NCBI GenBank assembly: GCA_002919235.1
Contig: PKEX01000009.1
Coordinates: 78,915-142,914 of the forward strand
Direction: 5' to 3'
DNA: 64,000 bases
Source of the DNA: Clostridia bacterium
GTDB taxonomy: Bacteria > Bacillota > Limnochordia > DTU080 > RSA5
Part shown: piece by piece, positions 38,395 to 46,120 of the stretch
Layout: the number at the start of each line of letters is the position of its first letter
How positions within the stretch are numbered: the first letter of the stretch is position 1
Notes under the pieces: generated by a model
The model's database searches: none
What the model was told of the DNA's origin: nothing
What the model saw: only the letters and a program-made list of their open reading frames with translations
Program-made: the position numbers and the translations under genes

Positions 38395-39540
38395 CTACTC
38401 CATCCCCAGCTGCCGCTTGAGCCACTTCGCGAAGAGCGCCTCCACAAAGGCGTAGCGCCCCCGGTCCATCCGGGCGATGACGCCCTGCTCCTGGAGGCGG
38501 CTGAGAATCTCCGTGACCCGTCCCGAAGGAATCCCCAGCCCGTAGGGGGGTCTTTCAGCCAGCAGGGCCTGAACCACTTCAGGCGCCTGCTTCACCTTTC
38601 GGACATCTTCCCACTCCTTTTCGTAGATAGGGGTGAGGCGGGCGAGGACGTCTTCTTCCAGCGTGGCCAGGACCAGCTCTGCGGAGACGGCAGGCTTTTG
38701 CCGTGGCAGGCAGCGGAGGTAGACGGCGTTGGCCAGCTGCATCATGCCGAAGGGATGCCCGCCCGTCTCCCGGATCATGATCTCCAAGGCCACGGTGCTG
38801 GTCTTGATGCCCACCGACTCGTACTTGCCCCGCAGGTATTCGAGCCACGCTTCGCCGGGCACCGGGGGCAGCGCTTTAATAGAGGCGAAGCGGTAAAACG
38901 CCTGCCTCCGGTCGCTAAAGAGCGTTTTCAACGTGGATTCCTGGCTTCCCAAGAGCAAGTACGTGCAGCGCTCCTGGGCCTGGAAGATCGAGCGGAGCTT
39001 CTTGATCAACGGCGTGCCGCCCAGCCGCTCGAGCTCTTGGAACTCGTCCAGCAGCACCACGAAGGGCGCTCCCTGCCGCGCCGCCCAGCGGTCCGCGTAC
39101 TCCAGGGCCAGGGCCAATGCCTCGTCGGGCCGGGGCGCCTCCCCGTGCAGGGGGAACTGGATTTCGACGTCGAAATCCCCGATGCTCTGCGTCAAGACGA
39201 TATGGCGGATTCGCTCCTGGATGCCCTTGAGCGTGCGGATCACGGCCCGGCTGGGGCCAAAGCGCTGTTCCAGGACGAGCTGCCAAAGGAGCGACGCGAA
39301 CTCCTCGACGGAAGCGACGTAAAAGAGGTCGATCCTGCCCCCGTGGCACCCTTGCGCCTTGAGACGCCGCAGGATCTCCAGGGCCACGCTGCTCTTTCCG
39401 ATGCGCCTCGGCCCGGTGACGAGGATGCTCTGCCCGCTGAGAAGCTCCCGCACCGTATCCTCGATGAACTCCTGCCGGTCGACCACGTCTTCGGGTCCAG
39501 CCAATCGCCCTACCGGGAACAAGGCTCCTGGGCGGCGCAC
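38395..39540 (-). CDS. ATPase_2/STAND-like AAA ATPase
   Basis: The 381-residue protein has Walker A GPRRIGKSS (43-51), Walker B FVVLLDEFQEL (about 163-173), and a sensor-like YLLLGSQES. After the ATPase core a helical lid contains ETGGHPFGMMQLANAV, and a C-terminal winged-helix-like region ends YAFVEALFAKWLKRQL. This is the layout of archaeal-type ATPase_2 proteins, common in bacteria as solitary genes of unknown function, some in defence settings. GTG 39540 follows GGAGGTGTCC. It has its own extended -10 promoter and no partner gene. Confidence 0.82.
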   Translation of the reverse strand: MRRPGALFPVGRLAGPEDVVDRQEFIEDTVRELLSGQSILVTGPRRIGKSSVALEILRRLKAQGCHGGRIDLFYVASVEEFASLLWQLVLEQRFGPSRAVIRTLKGIQERIRHIVLTQSIGDFDVEIQFPLHGEAPRPDEALALALEYADRWAARQGAPFVVLLDEFQELERLGGTPLIKKLRSIFQAQERCTYLLLGSQESTLKTLFSDRRQAFYRFASIKALPPVPGEAWLEYLRGKYESVGIKTSTVALEIMIRETGGHPFGMMQLANAVYLRCLPRQKPAVSAELVLATLEEDVLARLTPIYEKEWEDVRKVKQAPEVVQALLAERPPYGLGIPSGRVTEILSRLQEQGVIARMDRGRYAFVEALFAKWLKRQLGME

Positions 39541-39585
39541 ACGGACACCTCCTCCGGAGCGGCATCATAGCACAAGTCTTATATC

Positions 39586-39594
39586 ATTATACCA
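39586..39594 (-). promoter_or_regulatory. Extended -10 promoter of the ATPase gene
   Basis: Read on the minus strand the site is TGGTATAAT, a perfect -10 with an upstream TG, 45 bases before GTG 39540. No good -35 is seen. Confidence 0.5.
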
Positions 39595-39737
39595 TGTCGA
39601 TGATGCCAAACCAGCTGGACCGCAGGCCCGGCGTTCCGGAACCAGAAAGGGTGAGCCCTGTGCTTCACGAATACACTTTAGGTGCGGCTGAAAGAGCGCC
39701 GCGAACATCTAACAAGGAGGGCGGGGGTCGGCGATCG

Positions 39738-40442
39738 ATGTTGTCGCTATGGCGTGAAACGCTGGCAGAGGTTTTCAAGTCTACGGCACCTATCGTCGCG
39801 CTCTTGATCGTCCTGCGACTGACCTTGATCGAATTCGACGTCACCGAGGTCTCCGTGGTCATCTTAGGCAGCCTCATGGCCCTCGCCGGCTTAGTGCTGT
39901 TCTTGTTCGGCGCCCGGGCAGGCATCGTTCCTTTCGGCGAACGATTGGGCGCCCAGCTGCCCGGCTACCGCTCGCTGGTCCTTCTCATCGTGTTCGGCGT
40001 CATCATCGGGCTTGCGATCACCGTTGCCGAGCCCAACGTCCGGGTGATGGAAGCGCAGGTGAACCAAGCGGCGCCCGGGTTCCTTCCCCCCGGCTCGCTG
40101 GTGTGGGCCATCGTCCTCGGCGTGGCGGTCTTCACGGGACTGGGCATGGTGCGCACGGCCTTTCAGATCCCGCTGATCTGGCTCTTGGTCCCCAGCTACC
40201 TGCTGAGCTTCATCTTGATCTTCCTTGCCCCGCCGGAATTCGTAGGCATTGCATATGACTCGGGAGGCGCGGCTACGGGGCCGCTTTCGGTACCGTTCAT
40301 CATCGCATTTAACGTAGGTGTCGTCTCCGTTCTCGGCAGGGCCAAGGGAGTGGAGGACAGCTTCGGCGTGGTGGCCCTGGCCTCAATCGGACCGGTCATC
40401 GCGGTGCTCCTCCTCGGGGTGCTGCTCGGAGGTATCCGCTGA
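39738..40442 (+). CDS. DUF1538 membrane protein, first half
   Basis: The 234-residue membrane protein has about seven hydrophobic segments and the DUF1538 hallmark FVGIAYDSGGAATGPLSVPF (about 171-190). DUF1538 proteins usually contain two such domains in one chain of about 450-500 residues; here they are two genes two bases apart. Function is unknown; the conserved DSGG-ATGP segment inside the membrane suggests a transporter. ATG 39738 is taken although AAGGAGGG is 16 bases upstream. A PII-like regulator follows. Confidence 0.82.
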   Translation: MLSLWRETLAEVFKSTAPIVALLIVLRLTLIEFDVTEVSVVILGSLMALAGLVLFLFGARAGIVPFGERLGAQLPGYRSLVLLIVFGVIIGLAITVAEPNVRVMEAQVNQAAPGFLPPGSLVWAIVLGVAVFTGLGMVRTAFQIPLIWLLVPSYLLSFILIFLAPPEFVGIAYDSGGAATGPLSVPFIIAFNVGVVSVLGRAKGVEDSFGVVALASIGPVIAVLLLGVLLGGIR

Positions 40443-40444
40443 CG

Positions 40445-41212
40445 ATGGAAATCCTCCAGGCGCTCTTCCGAGACATCGACGAAACGCTGAAGGTGGTCCT
40501 CGCGGCCATCGGCCCCATCTTCGTCCTCCTTTTGATCACCCAGGTGACGATGCTGCGCATGAACCGCAAGGAGCTCCGGGCCAAGCTGCGCGGTTTCTTT
40601 TTCGCCACGGTAGGCCTGCTCCTGTTCCTGCAAGGGGTGGAGGTGGCCTTCATCCCGGTGGGGGAGGCTTTGGGCTACTCAGTCGCGGTCAAATGGTCGC
40701 CGTGGTGGCTGGTGCCCATCGGCTTTGCCCTGGGGTTCCTCGCGACGTTCGCGGAGCCGGCGGTACAGCTCTTGGCGGACGAGGTGTATAATACGTCGGG
40801 AGGCGCCATCCCCCGGGGCCTGGTCCTCTGGACGCTGGCCATCGGGGTGGGCGTCTCCGTCGCGCTGGCGATTACCCGCACTATTTTGGGAATCCCGCTG
40901 TGGCTGCTGCTGGTGCCCGGGCACCTTGTGGGCCTGGCCTTGATCCCCTTCTGCGACAAGGACTTTGTCGGCATCGCGTACGACTCGGGGGGCGCGGCCA
41001 CGGGGCCCATGACGGTCTCGTTCATCGTCGCGCTGGCGCTGGGCGTCGCCGCGGCGTTTCCCGACAGGAATCCCGTGATCGACGGCTTCGGGCTGGTAGC
41101 CTTTGTGCTGCTCGCGCCCATACTAAGCGTGCTGGTCGTCGGGGTGCTTTACGCACGAAAGAGGAGGGCCTTGGATGCAGAGTCCGAGAGAGTTGAACAA
41201 CCAGGCGTTTGA
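40445..41212 (+). CDS. DUF1538 membrane protein, second half
   Basis: The 255-residue protein repeats the same fold: hydrophobic helices, an LLADEVYNTSGGAIP turn, and FVGIAYDSGGAATGPMTVSF (about 177-196). It begins two bases after the first half, and its last 38 bases overlap the PII-like gene, so all three are coupled. The two halves probably pair into one pseudo-symmetric transporter. Confidence 0.84.
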   Translation: MEILQALFRDIDETLKVVLAAIGPIFVLLLITQVTMLRMNRKELRAKLRGFFFATVGLLLFLQGVEVAFIPVGEALGYSVAVKWSPWWLVPIGFALGFLATFAEPAVQLLADEVYNTSGGAIPRGLVLWTLAIGVGVSVALAITRTILGIPLWLLLVPGHLVGLALIPFCDKDFVGIAYDSGGAATGPMTVSFIVALALGVAAAFPDRNPVIDGFGLVAFVLLAPILSVLVVGVLYARKRRALDAESERVEQPGV

Positions 41213-41522
41213 CCTCATCGTCACCATTGTGAATCGGGGTGCGGCAGAGGACGTCATCGACGCCGCCCGCGAAGGAGGGGCGGAGGGAGCCACCGTGGTG
41301 CTGGGCAGGGGCAGCGGGATCCACGAGAAGGGGACGTTCCTCGGCATTCCCATCGAGCCCGCCAAGGACCTGGTCCTCATCGTGACCCCGGAAGAAAAGA
41401 CCGACCGGATCTTGGAATCGATCCAGCACAAGGTGGAACTGGACAAGCCGGGACACGGCATCGGTTTTGTCATCCCGCTCAAGAAGGTCGTGGGCATCGC
41501 GCACCTCGGGCGGACGTCGTGA
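41175..41522 (+). CDS. PII-like signalling protein linked to DUF1538
   Basis: The 115-residue protein has the ferredoxin-like PII fold pattern: DLIVTIVNRGAAEDVIDAA, GAEGATVVLGRGSGIHEKG, FLGIPIEPAKDLVLIVT and PGHGIGFVIPLKKVVGI. It lacks the Y51 uridylylation loop of GlnB. ATG 41175 follows GAGGAGGG at six bases. PII-like proteins gate membrane transporters in response to nucleotides or metabolites, so it likely regulates the DUF1538 pair; the ligand is unknown. Confidence 0.85.
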   Translation: MQSPRELNNQAFDLIVTIVNRGAAEDVIDAAREGGAEGATVVLGRGSGIHEKGTFLGIPIEPAKDLVLIVTPEEKTDRILESIQHKVELDKPGHGIGFVIPLKKVVGIAHLGRTS

Positions 41523-41603
41523 CGCACCGGGATCGCGGCGCGCCCCCGGCTCCCGGAACGCCGCGTCCGTTTTCTCCCCTGCCGCAAGAGTGAGTGACCC
41601 ATC

Positions 41604-41643
41604 CGCCGCAGGCCCCGGGAAACGCCCCGCGGGTCTTGCGGCG
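41604..41643 (+). terminator. Possible terminator after the DUF1538-PII operon
   Basis: CGCCGCA (41604-41610) pairs with TGCGGCG (41637-41643) around a GC-rich inner region, and TGATTTGCTTT follows. The folding is imperfect. Confidence 0.4.
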
Positions 41644-41775
41644 TGATTTGCTTTGGGACGACGACGGGGCTTTCCGCCGAACTCTTCCCGTCTCCACTCC
41701 CGCGGTCCGGGGCGCGTCCCGGCCCGGGCCCCCGACCAGGAGATCCCCTCGCCGGAGTAGAAGCTTTTGGCAGCG

Positions 41776-41790
41776 GTGAAACGTTTTCAC
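41776..41790. promoter_or_regulatory. LacI-type operator candidate before the xylanase
   Basis: GTGAA-N5-TTCAC is an inverted repeat 30 bases upstream of the xylanase start. It resembles LacI/CcpA-family sites (TGAAA-CG-TTTTCA core) but is one base shorter than a standard cre element. Confidence 0.5.
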
Positions 41791-41820
41791 TCTTAAGATC
41801 AGCTTGTGGGGAGGATGTAG

Positions 41821-43686
41821 ATGCGCCTGAGACGCACGGGGTTGCCGCAGGTGTTGTCGCTTCTCTTGAGCCTTTTGGCTTTGGTCGTCGCCGGGGCGGC
41901 CGCGCCGGCCGCTGCGCAACCGGAGGCGCAGGATCAGGCCGCCGCCGGCTCCGGGCCTTACCGGAACACCCGGGGCATTCCTTCGCTGAAAGAGATCTAC
42001 GCCGACAAGTTTCTGATCGGCTTTGCCACGGGCCTCTACTACTCGGAAGTGGAGGACCTGATGGCTCACCTCTACAACGCCCTCACGCCTGAAAACGAGA
42101 TGAAGTGGCAGTCCGTCCAGCCCGCTCCGGGGCGGTTCAATTTCAACGCCGCGGACCAGCTGGCCCGCTTCGCCGAGCAGAACGGCATGAAGCTCATCGG
42201 CCACACGCTGGTGTGGCACAGCCAGACGCCCCTCTGGGTGTGGCAGCGGCCCGACGGCACTCGCCGCACGCGCGAGGAGCTGCTCCAGATCATGGAGGAG
42301 CACATCCGCAGCGTGGCCGGGCGCTACGCCGGCCGCATTTACCAGTGGGACGTGGTGAACGAGGCGGTCGAGCAGTACGGCGGCGTCTGGCAGCTGCGCC
42401 GTTCGCCGTGGCTGGAGATCATAGGCGAAGACTACATCGAGCACGCGTTCCGCATCGCCCACGAAGTCGATCCCCGGGCGATGCTCCTCTACAACGACTA
42501 CAGCAGCACCGATCCGGGAAAGCGCGACCGCATCTACCAGCTTCTCAAGGACCTGCTGGACAAGGGCGTACCGGTCCACGGCGTCGGCATGCAGGGCCAC
42601 TGGAACCTTTACTACCCGTCGGCCGAACAGATCCGCCAGGCCATCGAGAAGTACGCCTCCTTGGGCCTGCGGGTGAACATCACCGAGCTCGACATCAGCG
42701 TCTACGAATGGTCGGACCGGAGCAACCGCTACCCCACCGGCCTGCCCGAGAGCATGCTCGAGCGGCAGGCGGAGCGGTACGCCGAGATCTTCCGGGTTTT
42801 CCTGGAGTACCACCACGTCATCGACCGGGTGTCGTTCTGGGGGACCACCGACCGCCGCAGCTGGCTCAACAACTACCCGCAGCCCAACCGGCCCGACCAC
42901 CCGCTTCTGATCGACAGGTACGGCCAGCTGAAGCCGGCCTTCTGGGCCATCGTCGATCCGTACCGCCCGTGGTACGTCAACAAGGCAGAGTACCTGGGTG
43001 CCGCGGTGTTTGAGACGGCGGACGGAACCGAGGTGGGAACCCTTATCCCCGGCAGGTACCAGCTGGAGGAGCTGGCGGCCAAAGGGTTCGACCTCGCCCG
43101 CGTTGAGCGGCTCGCGATCGAGCGCGGCCACATGGTCACCTTCTATGAAACTGCCGACTTCGACGGCGAATCGTGGGCGTACACGGGAACGACAGCCATC
43201 GACGGGGCCGGCCTGGCGCAAAAGGTCCGCTCGATGGTGATCGAGTACACCGGAGCCGCGAACGTCGCCGCCCAGCGGCCCGTGACGGCCAGCGCCGATG
43301 AGGCGCGGGCCGTCCGGGCCGTGGACGGCGACCCCAACACCAGCTGGTCTTCGAACCGCGGCGCGCCCTATTGGCTCGCCGTCGACCTGGGAGACGAGTA
43401 CACCCTCACCGGCTGGGCAGTGAGACTGGCCGGGAGCAGCTCGCTGCTGGGCGGTCCCTCCGAAGGCCCTCTCAACGCCGCCGACTTTGAACTGCAAGTG
43501 AGCCGCGACGGGGTGAACTGGACCACCGTCGACCGGGTGGAAGGCAACACGCAGAGTATCGTCGAGCGAGAGATCCAGCCGGCCACCGGCCGGCACGTCC
43601 GGCTGTACGTGAGCAAACCCACGTCGCTGGAGTTCAACAAGAATCTCGTGGTGTACGAGTTCGAGGTCTACGGGTTTACGCGGTGA
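41821..43686 (+). CDS. Secreted GH10 endo-1,4-beta-xylanase with two C-terminal accessory domains
   Basis: The 621-residue enzyme hydrolyses internal beta-1,4 bonds of xylan outside the cell. A signal peptide covers about 1-33. The GH10 barrel (about 50-390) shows HTLVWHSQTP, acid/base E181 in WDVVNEAV and nucleophile E289 in ITELDIS. Residues about 393-475 look like a beta/gamma-crystallin-like module (GRYQLEELAAKGF, then VTFYETADFDGESW). Residues about 480-621 form an F5/8-type (CBM32-like) sugar-binding domain. ATG 41821 follows GGGGAGGATG. A LacI-type operator precedes it, which would tie it to sugar availability. Confidence 0.95.
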   Translation: MRLRRTGLPQVLSLLLSLLALVVAGAAAPAAAQPEAQDQAAAGSGPYRNTRGIPSLKEIYADKFLIGFATGLYYSEVEDLMAHLYNALTPENEMKWQSVQPAPGRFNFNAADQLARFAEQNGMKLIGHTLVWHSQTPLWVWQRPDGTRRTREELLQIMEEHIRSVAGRYAGRIYQWDVVNEAVEQYGGVWQLRRSPWLEIIGEDYIEHAFRIAHEVDPRAMLLYNDYSSTDPGKRDRIYQLLKDLLDKGVPVHGVGMQGHWNLYYPSAEQIRQAIEKYASLGLRVNITELDISVYEWSDRSNRYPTGLPESMLERQAERYAEIFRVFLEYHHVIDRVSFWGTTDRRSWLNNYPQPNRPDHPLLIDRYGQLKPAFWAIVDPYRPWYVNKAEYLGAAVFETADGTEVGTLIPGRYQLEELAAKGFDLARVERLAIERGHMVTFYETADFDGESWAYTGTTAIDGAGLAQKVRSMVIEYTGAANVAAQRPVTASADEARAVRAVDGDPNTSWSSNRGAPYWLAVDLGDEYTLTGWAVRLAGSSSLLGGPSEGPLNAADFELQVSRDGVNWTTVDRVEGNTQSIVEREIQPATGRHVRLYVSKPTSLEFNKNLVVYEFEVYGFTR

Positions 43687-43758
43687 CCGGCCCGGGCAGA
43701 CAGGCCTCCATTCTACAAGACCTGTGTGCTGACGGCAAGGGCTGGGAAGCGAACAAAA

Positions 43759-43799
43759 AGCCCGGGACGCCGGCCACCTAAACGCCGGCGTCCCGGGCT
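43759..43799 (-). terminator. Strong terminator of hsp20, probably also serving the xylanase
   Basis: A perfect 16-bp stem (43759-43774 with 43784-43799) with a 9-base loop lies between the convergent genes. On the minus strand it is followed by TTTTTGTTC, so it is strongest for hsp20. Confidence 0.92.
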
Positions 43800-43823
43800 C
43801 GCTCTCGTCCCGGCGACCGGAGG

Positions 43824-44243
43824 CTAGTTGAGCGCGATCCTCCACCGTCTCTCCGCGTCCGCCTTGGGCAGCGTGATCACCAGCTCACCCTTGTTGAATT
43901 CAGCGGTCACCCGGTCGTGGGCGATCTCGCCGGGGAGCTGGATGCGGCGCTCGAACCGGGTCACGCTGCTGGCCCGCTCCCGGCGCAGGAACCGCCTGCC
44001 TTCGTTCTGCACCCTCTCGCCCTTGATGATGAGGACGTTGTTGCGAAGCTCGATCTCGATGTCCTTCTTGTCAAAGCCCGGAAGCTCCGCCGTGACGATG
44101 TACGCCTCGTCGGTCTCTTCGACGTCCACCGGCGGGGTGAGGGCGAAGGGAGCAAAAGCGAACGCCGGGAACTGGAACGCCCGGTTGAAGAACTCATCCA
44201 TCTCCGTCCAGATATCCATGGGCCTGGGAACGAGAAATCTCAT
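43824..44243 (-). CDS. Hsp20/alpha-crystallin small heat-shock protein
   Basis: The 139-residue chaperone holds unfolding proteins for refolding. The alpha-crystallin domain runs from about TPPVDVEETDEAYIVTAELP to the end, with LPGFDKKDIEIEL, an FxRRxQLPGEI-like FERRIQLPGEI and the G-E-L-V-I-T-L-P strand. The C-terminal I-x-I anchor is replaced by WRIALN. ATG 44243 is ten bases after GAGGGAGG. No CIRCE element is present; a promoter with tandem repeats lies upstream. Confidence 0.93.
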   Translation of the reverse strand: MRFLVPRPMDIWTEMDEFFNRAFQFPAFAFAPFALTPPVDVEETDEAYIVTAELPGFDKKDIEIELRNNVLIIKGERVQNEGRRFLRRERASSVTRFERRIQLPGEIAHDRVTAEFNKGELVITLPKADAERRWRIALN

Positions 44244-44295
44244 GGCTTCGGGACCTCCCTCTCGCGGATCTGACCTTTCCTGACCTTTCGCCTTC

Positions 44296-44327
44296 ATCTT
44301 ACCACCATTGGTCAAGATTGGTCAAGA
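44296..44327 (-). promoter_or_regulatory. hsp20 promoter containing two tandem 10-bp repeats
   Basis: On the minus strand TTGACC (44320-44325) and TAAGAT (44296-44301) are spaced by 18 bp. TTGGTCAAGA occurs twice in tandem (44308-44317 and 44318-44327), covering the -35 and spacer, which could be a binding site for a regulator. Confidence 0.6.
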
Positions 44328-44371
44328 CCCGCGAGCGGAGGTTCTGGTCCGGAAATCGAACTGCGTCCCGC

Positions 44372-44770
44372 TTATCCCGCCTGCCCTCGCGCTTTTTGCA
44401 TCCACGGCAGAACCGCGGTGTTGTAGATCCAGCAGCCGATGCAGAACTGGACGCTGGCCTGCAGCGCCGCAGCCGCGAAGGTCAGGGCGGCGAGCACCAG
44501 GGCCAGAACGCCCGCGCCCGCGATCCCCGCCAGGGCGGCGCCCAGGAGCATCGCTCCGCCCATGCCGGCCGCAAAGCGCTTGGGATGCAGCGTGGTGCGC
44601 TGCTCCGTCCCGCTGAGCACCGAGACCCAGCGGTCCAGGAGGTTTGCCTCCGGCCGGATGGCCCCCACCAGCATCATCGCGCCGAACACGCCCAGAAGCC
44701 ACCACAGCCCCGCGAGCGAAAGAACCGCCGTCACCGTCAGGACCGTCAGCGGTTGGATCCTTGCCGCCAT
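44372..44770 (-). CDS. DUF4395 membrane protein
   Basis: The 132-residue protein has four hydrophobic helices. The DUF4395 features are the RFAAGMGGAML segment in the middle and the C-terminal cysteine motif FCIGCWIYN. Members are sometimes found with thioredoxin or rhodanese-type genes, which are absent here. ATG 44770 follows GGGAGGAG. It lies downstream of the arginase-fold gene on the same strand, 128 bases away. Confidence 0.8.
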   Translation of the reverse strand: MAARIQPLTVLTVTAVLSLAGLWWLLGVFGAMMLVGAIRPEANLLDRWVSVLSGTEQRTTLHPKRFAAGMGGAMLLGAALAGIAGAGVLALVLAALTFAAAALQASVQFCIGCWIYNTAVLPWMQKARGQAG

Positions 44771-44898
44771 CGCTCCGTCTCCTCCCCGCGCCGGGTTTCC
44801 CGGCGTCCTGTTGTCTCGACCTGTCTCCCTAAATCCTATAGATCCGATCTAAGTTATTATAATTAGCGCGGCGGTCGGCGGCAACCTCCCGTCCTCCC

Positions 44899-45699
44899 TC
44901 ACGAGGTGAGCGGCAGCCAGCTTCGATCCGCGCTGCGGAAGGCTTCCAGGAGCAGGCGGTTCGCCCGCTGGTTGATTCGCGCGGCGGCCCGGTGCGCCGG
45001 GCTGTACCTTTCGACCGGCGACACCGGGTATTCACCGCAGATGTCCGCCCCGCGCAGCGTGCGCCGGCTGGCGATGAACCGGATCAGCTCCGTCACGACG
45101 TCCAGCTTCATCGAGCCCTGTTCCCAGTCGGTGACGGCATCCGCGGGGTCGAGGACGTCCTTGTCGACGCTTATATAGACATCCCGAGTGGTAAGGCGGG
45201 ACATGACGGCAGGAAGGATGATCTTCGCATTCTCGCCGGTGACCGGTCCAAAGATGGAGACTTTCCGTCTCAGCTCCGGGCCGAAAGCGGGCGGGATCGC
45301 CTTGGCCGCGTCGCTCCGGGCGCCGACAATCACCACCTGTTTGAGCATGGGTAGTTCCGCCAGCGCCTTCAGCACCCACGACCCGCAGGTGATGAGGCTC
45401 TCGTCCGGGCTTTCGATCATGTCGGTGTGGTAGTCGAAAAGCACGAGGGAAAAGGGCGTCTCGATCTCCGCCAGGAGGAGGTAGGTGACGTAATGGTAGC
45501 TCCCGCTCCCGATCAACGTGACGCCCCGCCGCCGGCGCCGGCCGAGCCTCCGCCGGATGACAGCCAGGGTCTCGAGGGAGCAGTACCGCTTGGTGCCGGG
45601 AAGATCCGAGAGGTCGATCCACTCGACGGCCTGCTCATTGAGGAAAGACTGCCATTGGTAGCTGTGGTCAAAGTCAAGAACGGTAACGCCCTCGTACAT
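44899..45699 (-). CDS. Arginase/ureohydrolase-fold protein
   Basis: The 266-residue protein has the arginase-type metal motifs: LVLFDYHTDM (D-x-H-x-D) near residue 92, and ISVDKDVLDP (S-x-D-x-D-x-x-D-P) near 175. GSGSYHYVTYLLL supplies an upstream histidine near 68. These ligate two Mn ions in arginase, agmatinase and formiminoglutamase. The sequence is shorter than the usual 290-310 residues and the substrate loops are not diagnostic, so the substrate is open. The SD, GGGAAGGGAG, is distant. Confidence 0.82.
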   Translation of the reverse strand: MYEGVTVLDFDHSYQWQSFLNEQAVEWIDLSDLPGTKRYCSLETLAVIRRRLGRRRRRGVTLIGSGSYHYVTYLLLAEIETPFSLVLFDYHTDMIESPDESLITCGSWVLKALAELPMLKQVVIVGARSDAAKAIPPAFGPELRRKVSIFGPVTGENAKIILPAVMSRLTTRDVYISVDKDVLDPADAVTDWEQGSMKLDVVTELIRFIASRRTLRGADICGEYPVSPVERYSPAHRAAARINQRANRLLLEAFRSADRSWLPLTS

Positions 45700-45870
45700 C
45701 TGTACCGCGCTCCCTTCCCTCGCCCCAGATGCCTATGGCCGCTACCGGTGATTTGACTTTGCACCCAATGGCTCGACCGCTGTCACATCGCCGCTTCACG
45801 TCTACGGGACCGATACTGCGGCGAAACCATTTCTCTCGTTGAGTCGTCCTGCGCCGAACTTGAGAAACGG

Positions 45871-45896
45871 CTCTTCAATCAATCTCTTCAATCAAT
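45871..45896. repeat. Perfect tandem 13-bp direct repeat
   Basis: CTCTTCAATCAAT occurs twice without a gap (45871-45883, 45884-45896), followed by ATAGTAGG. It lies in the AT-richer 421-base region between divergent genes 45699 (-) and 46121 (+), where it may bind a regulator. No other element in 45700-46120 is convincing. Confidence 0.75.
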
Positions 45897-46120
45897 ATAG
45901 TAGGGCGGCGGCTTCCTTCTTGCCAACGGCGGCCTGGCAGCGCCTTTGGTGAGACCCGCCGCGCAGGGGACAAGATGAAGACTCTACAAAGGTGAATTCC
46001 GTGCCGGTGCGGAAATTCTCACGAATGTAAGCCTCCTGCTGCAGACCGATTGACATTTCCGCCGTCGAGGCGTTCAAATTTTACGAGGCACCAGCGATCA
46101 CCCTTCGAGGACGATGCCAG

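Noticed and set aside
41479..43845. A 788-codon minus-strand frame
   Set aside because: It is antisense to the xylanase, whose catalytic residues and domains are intact.
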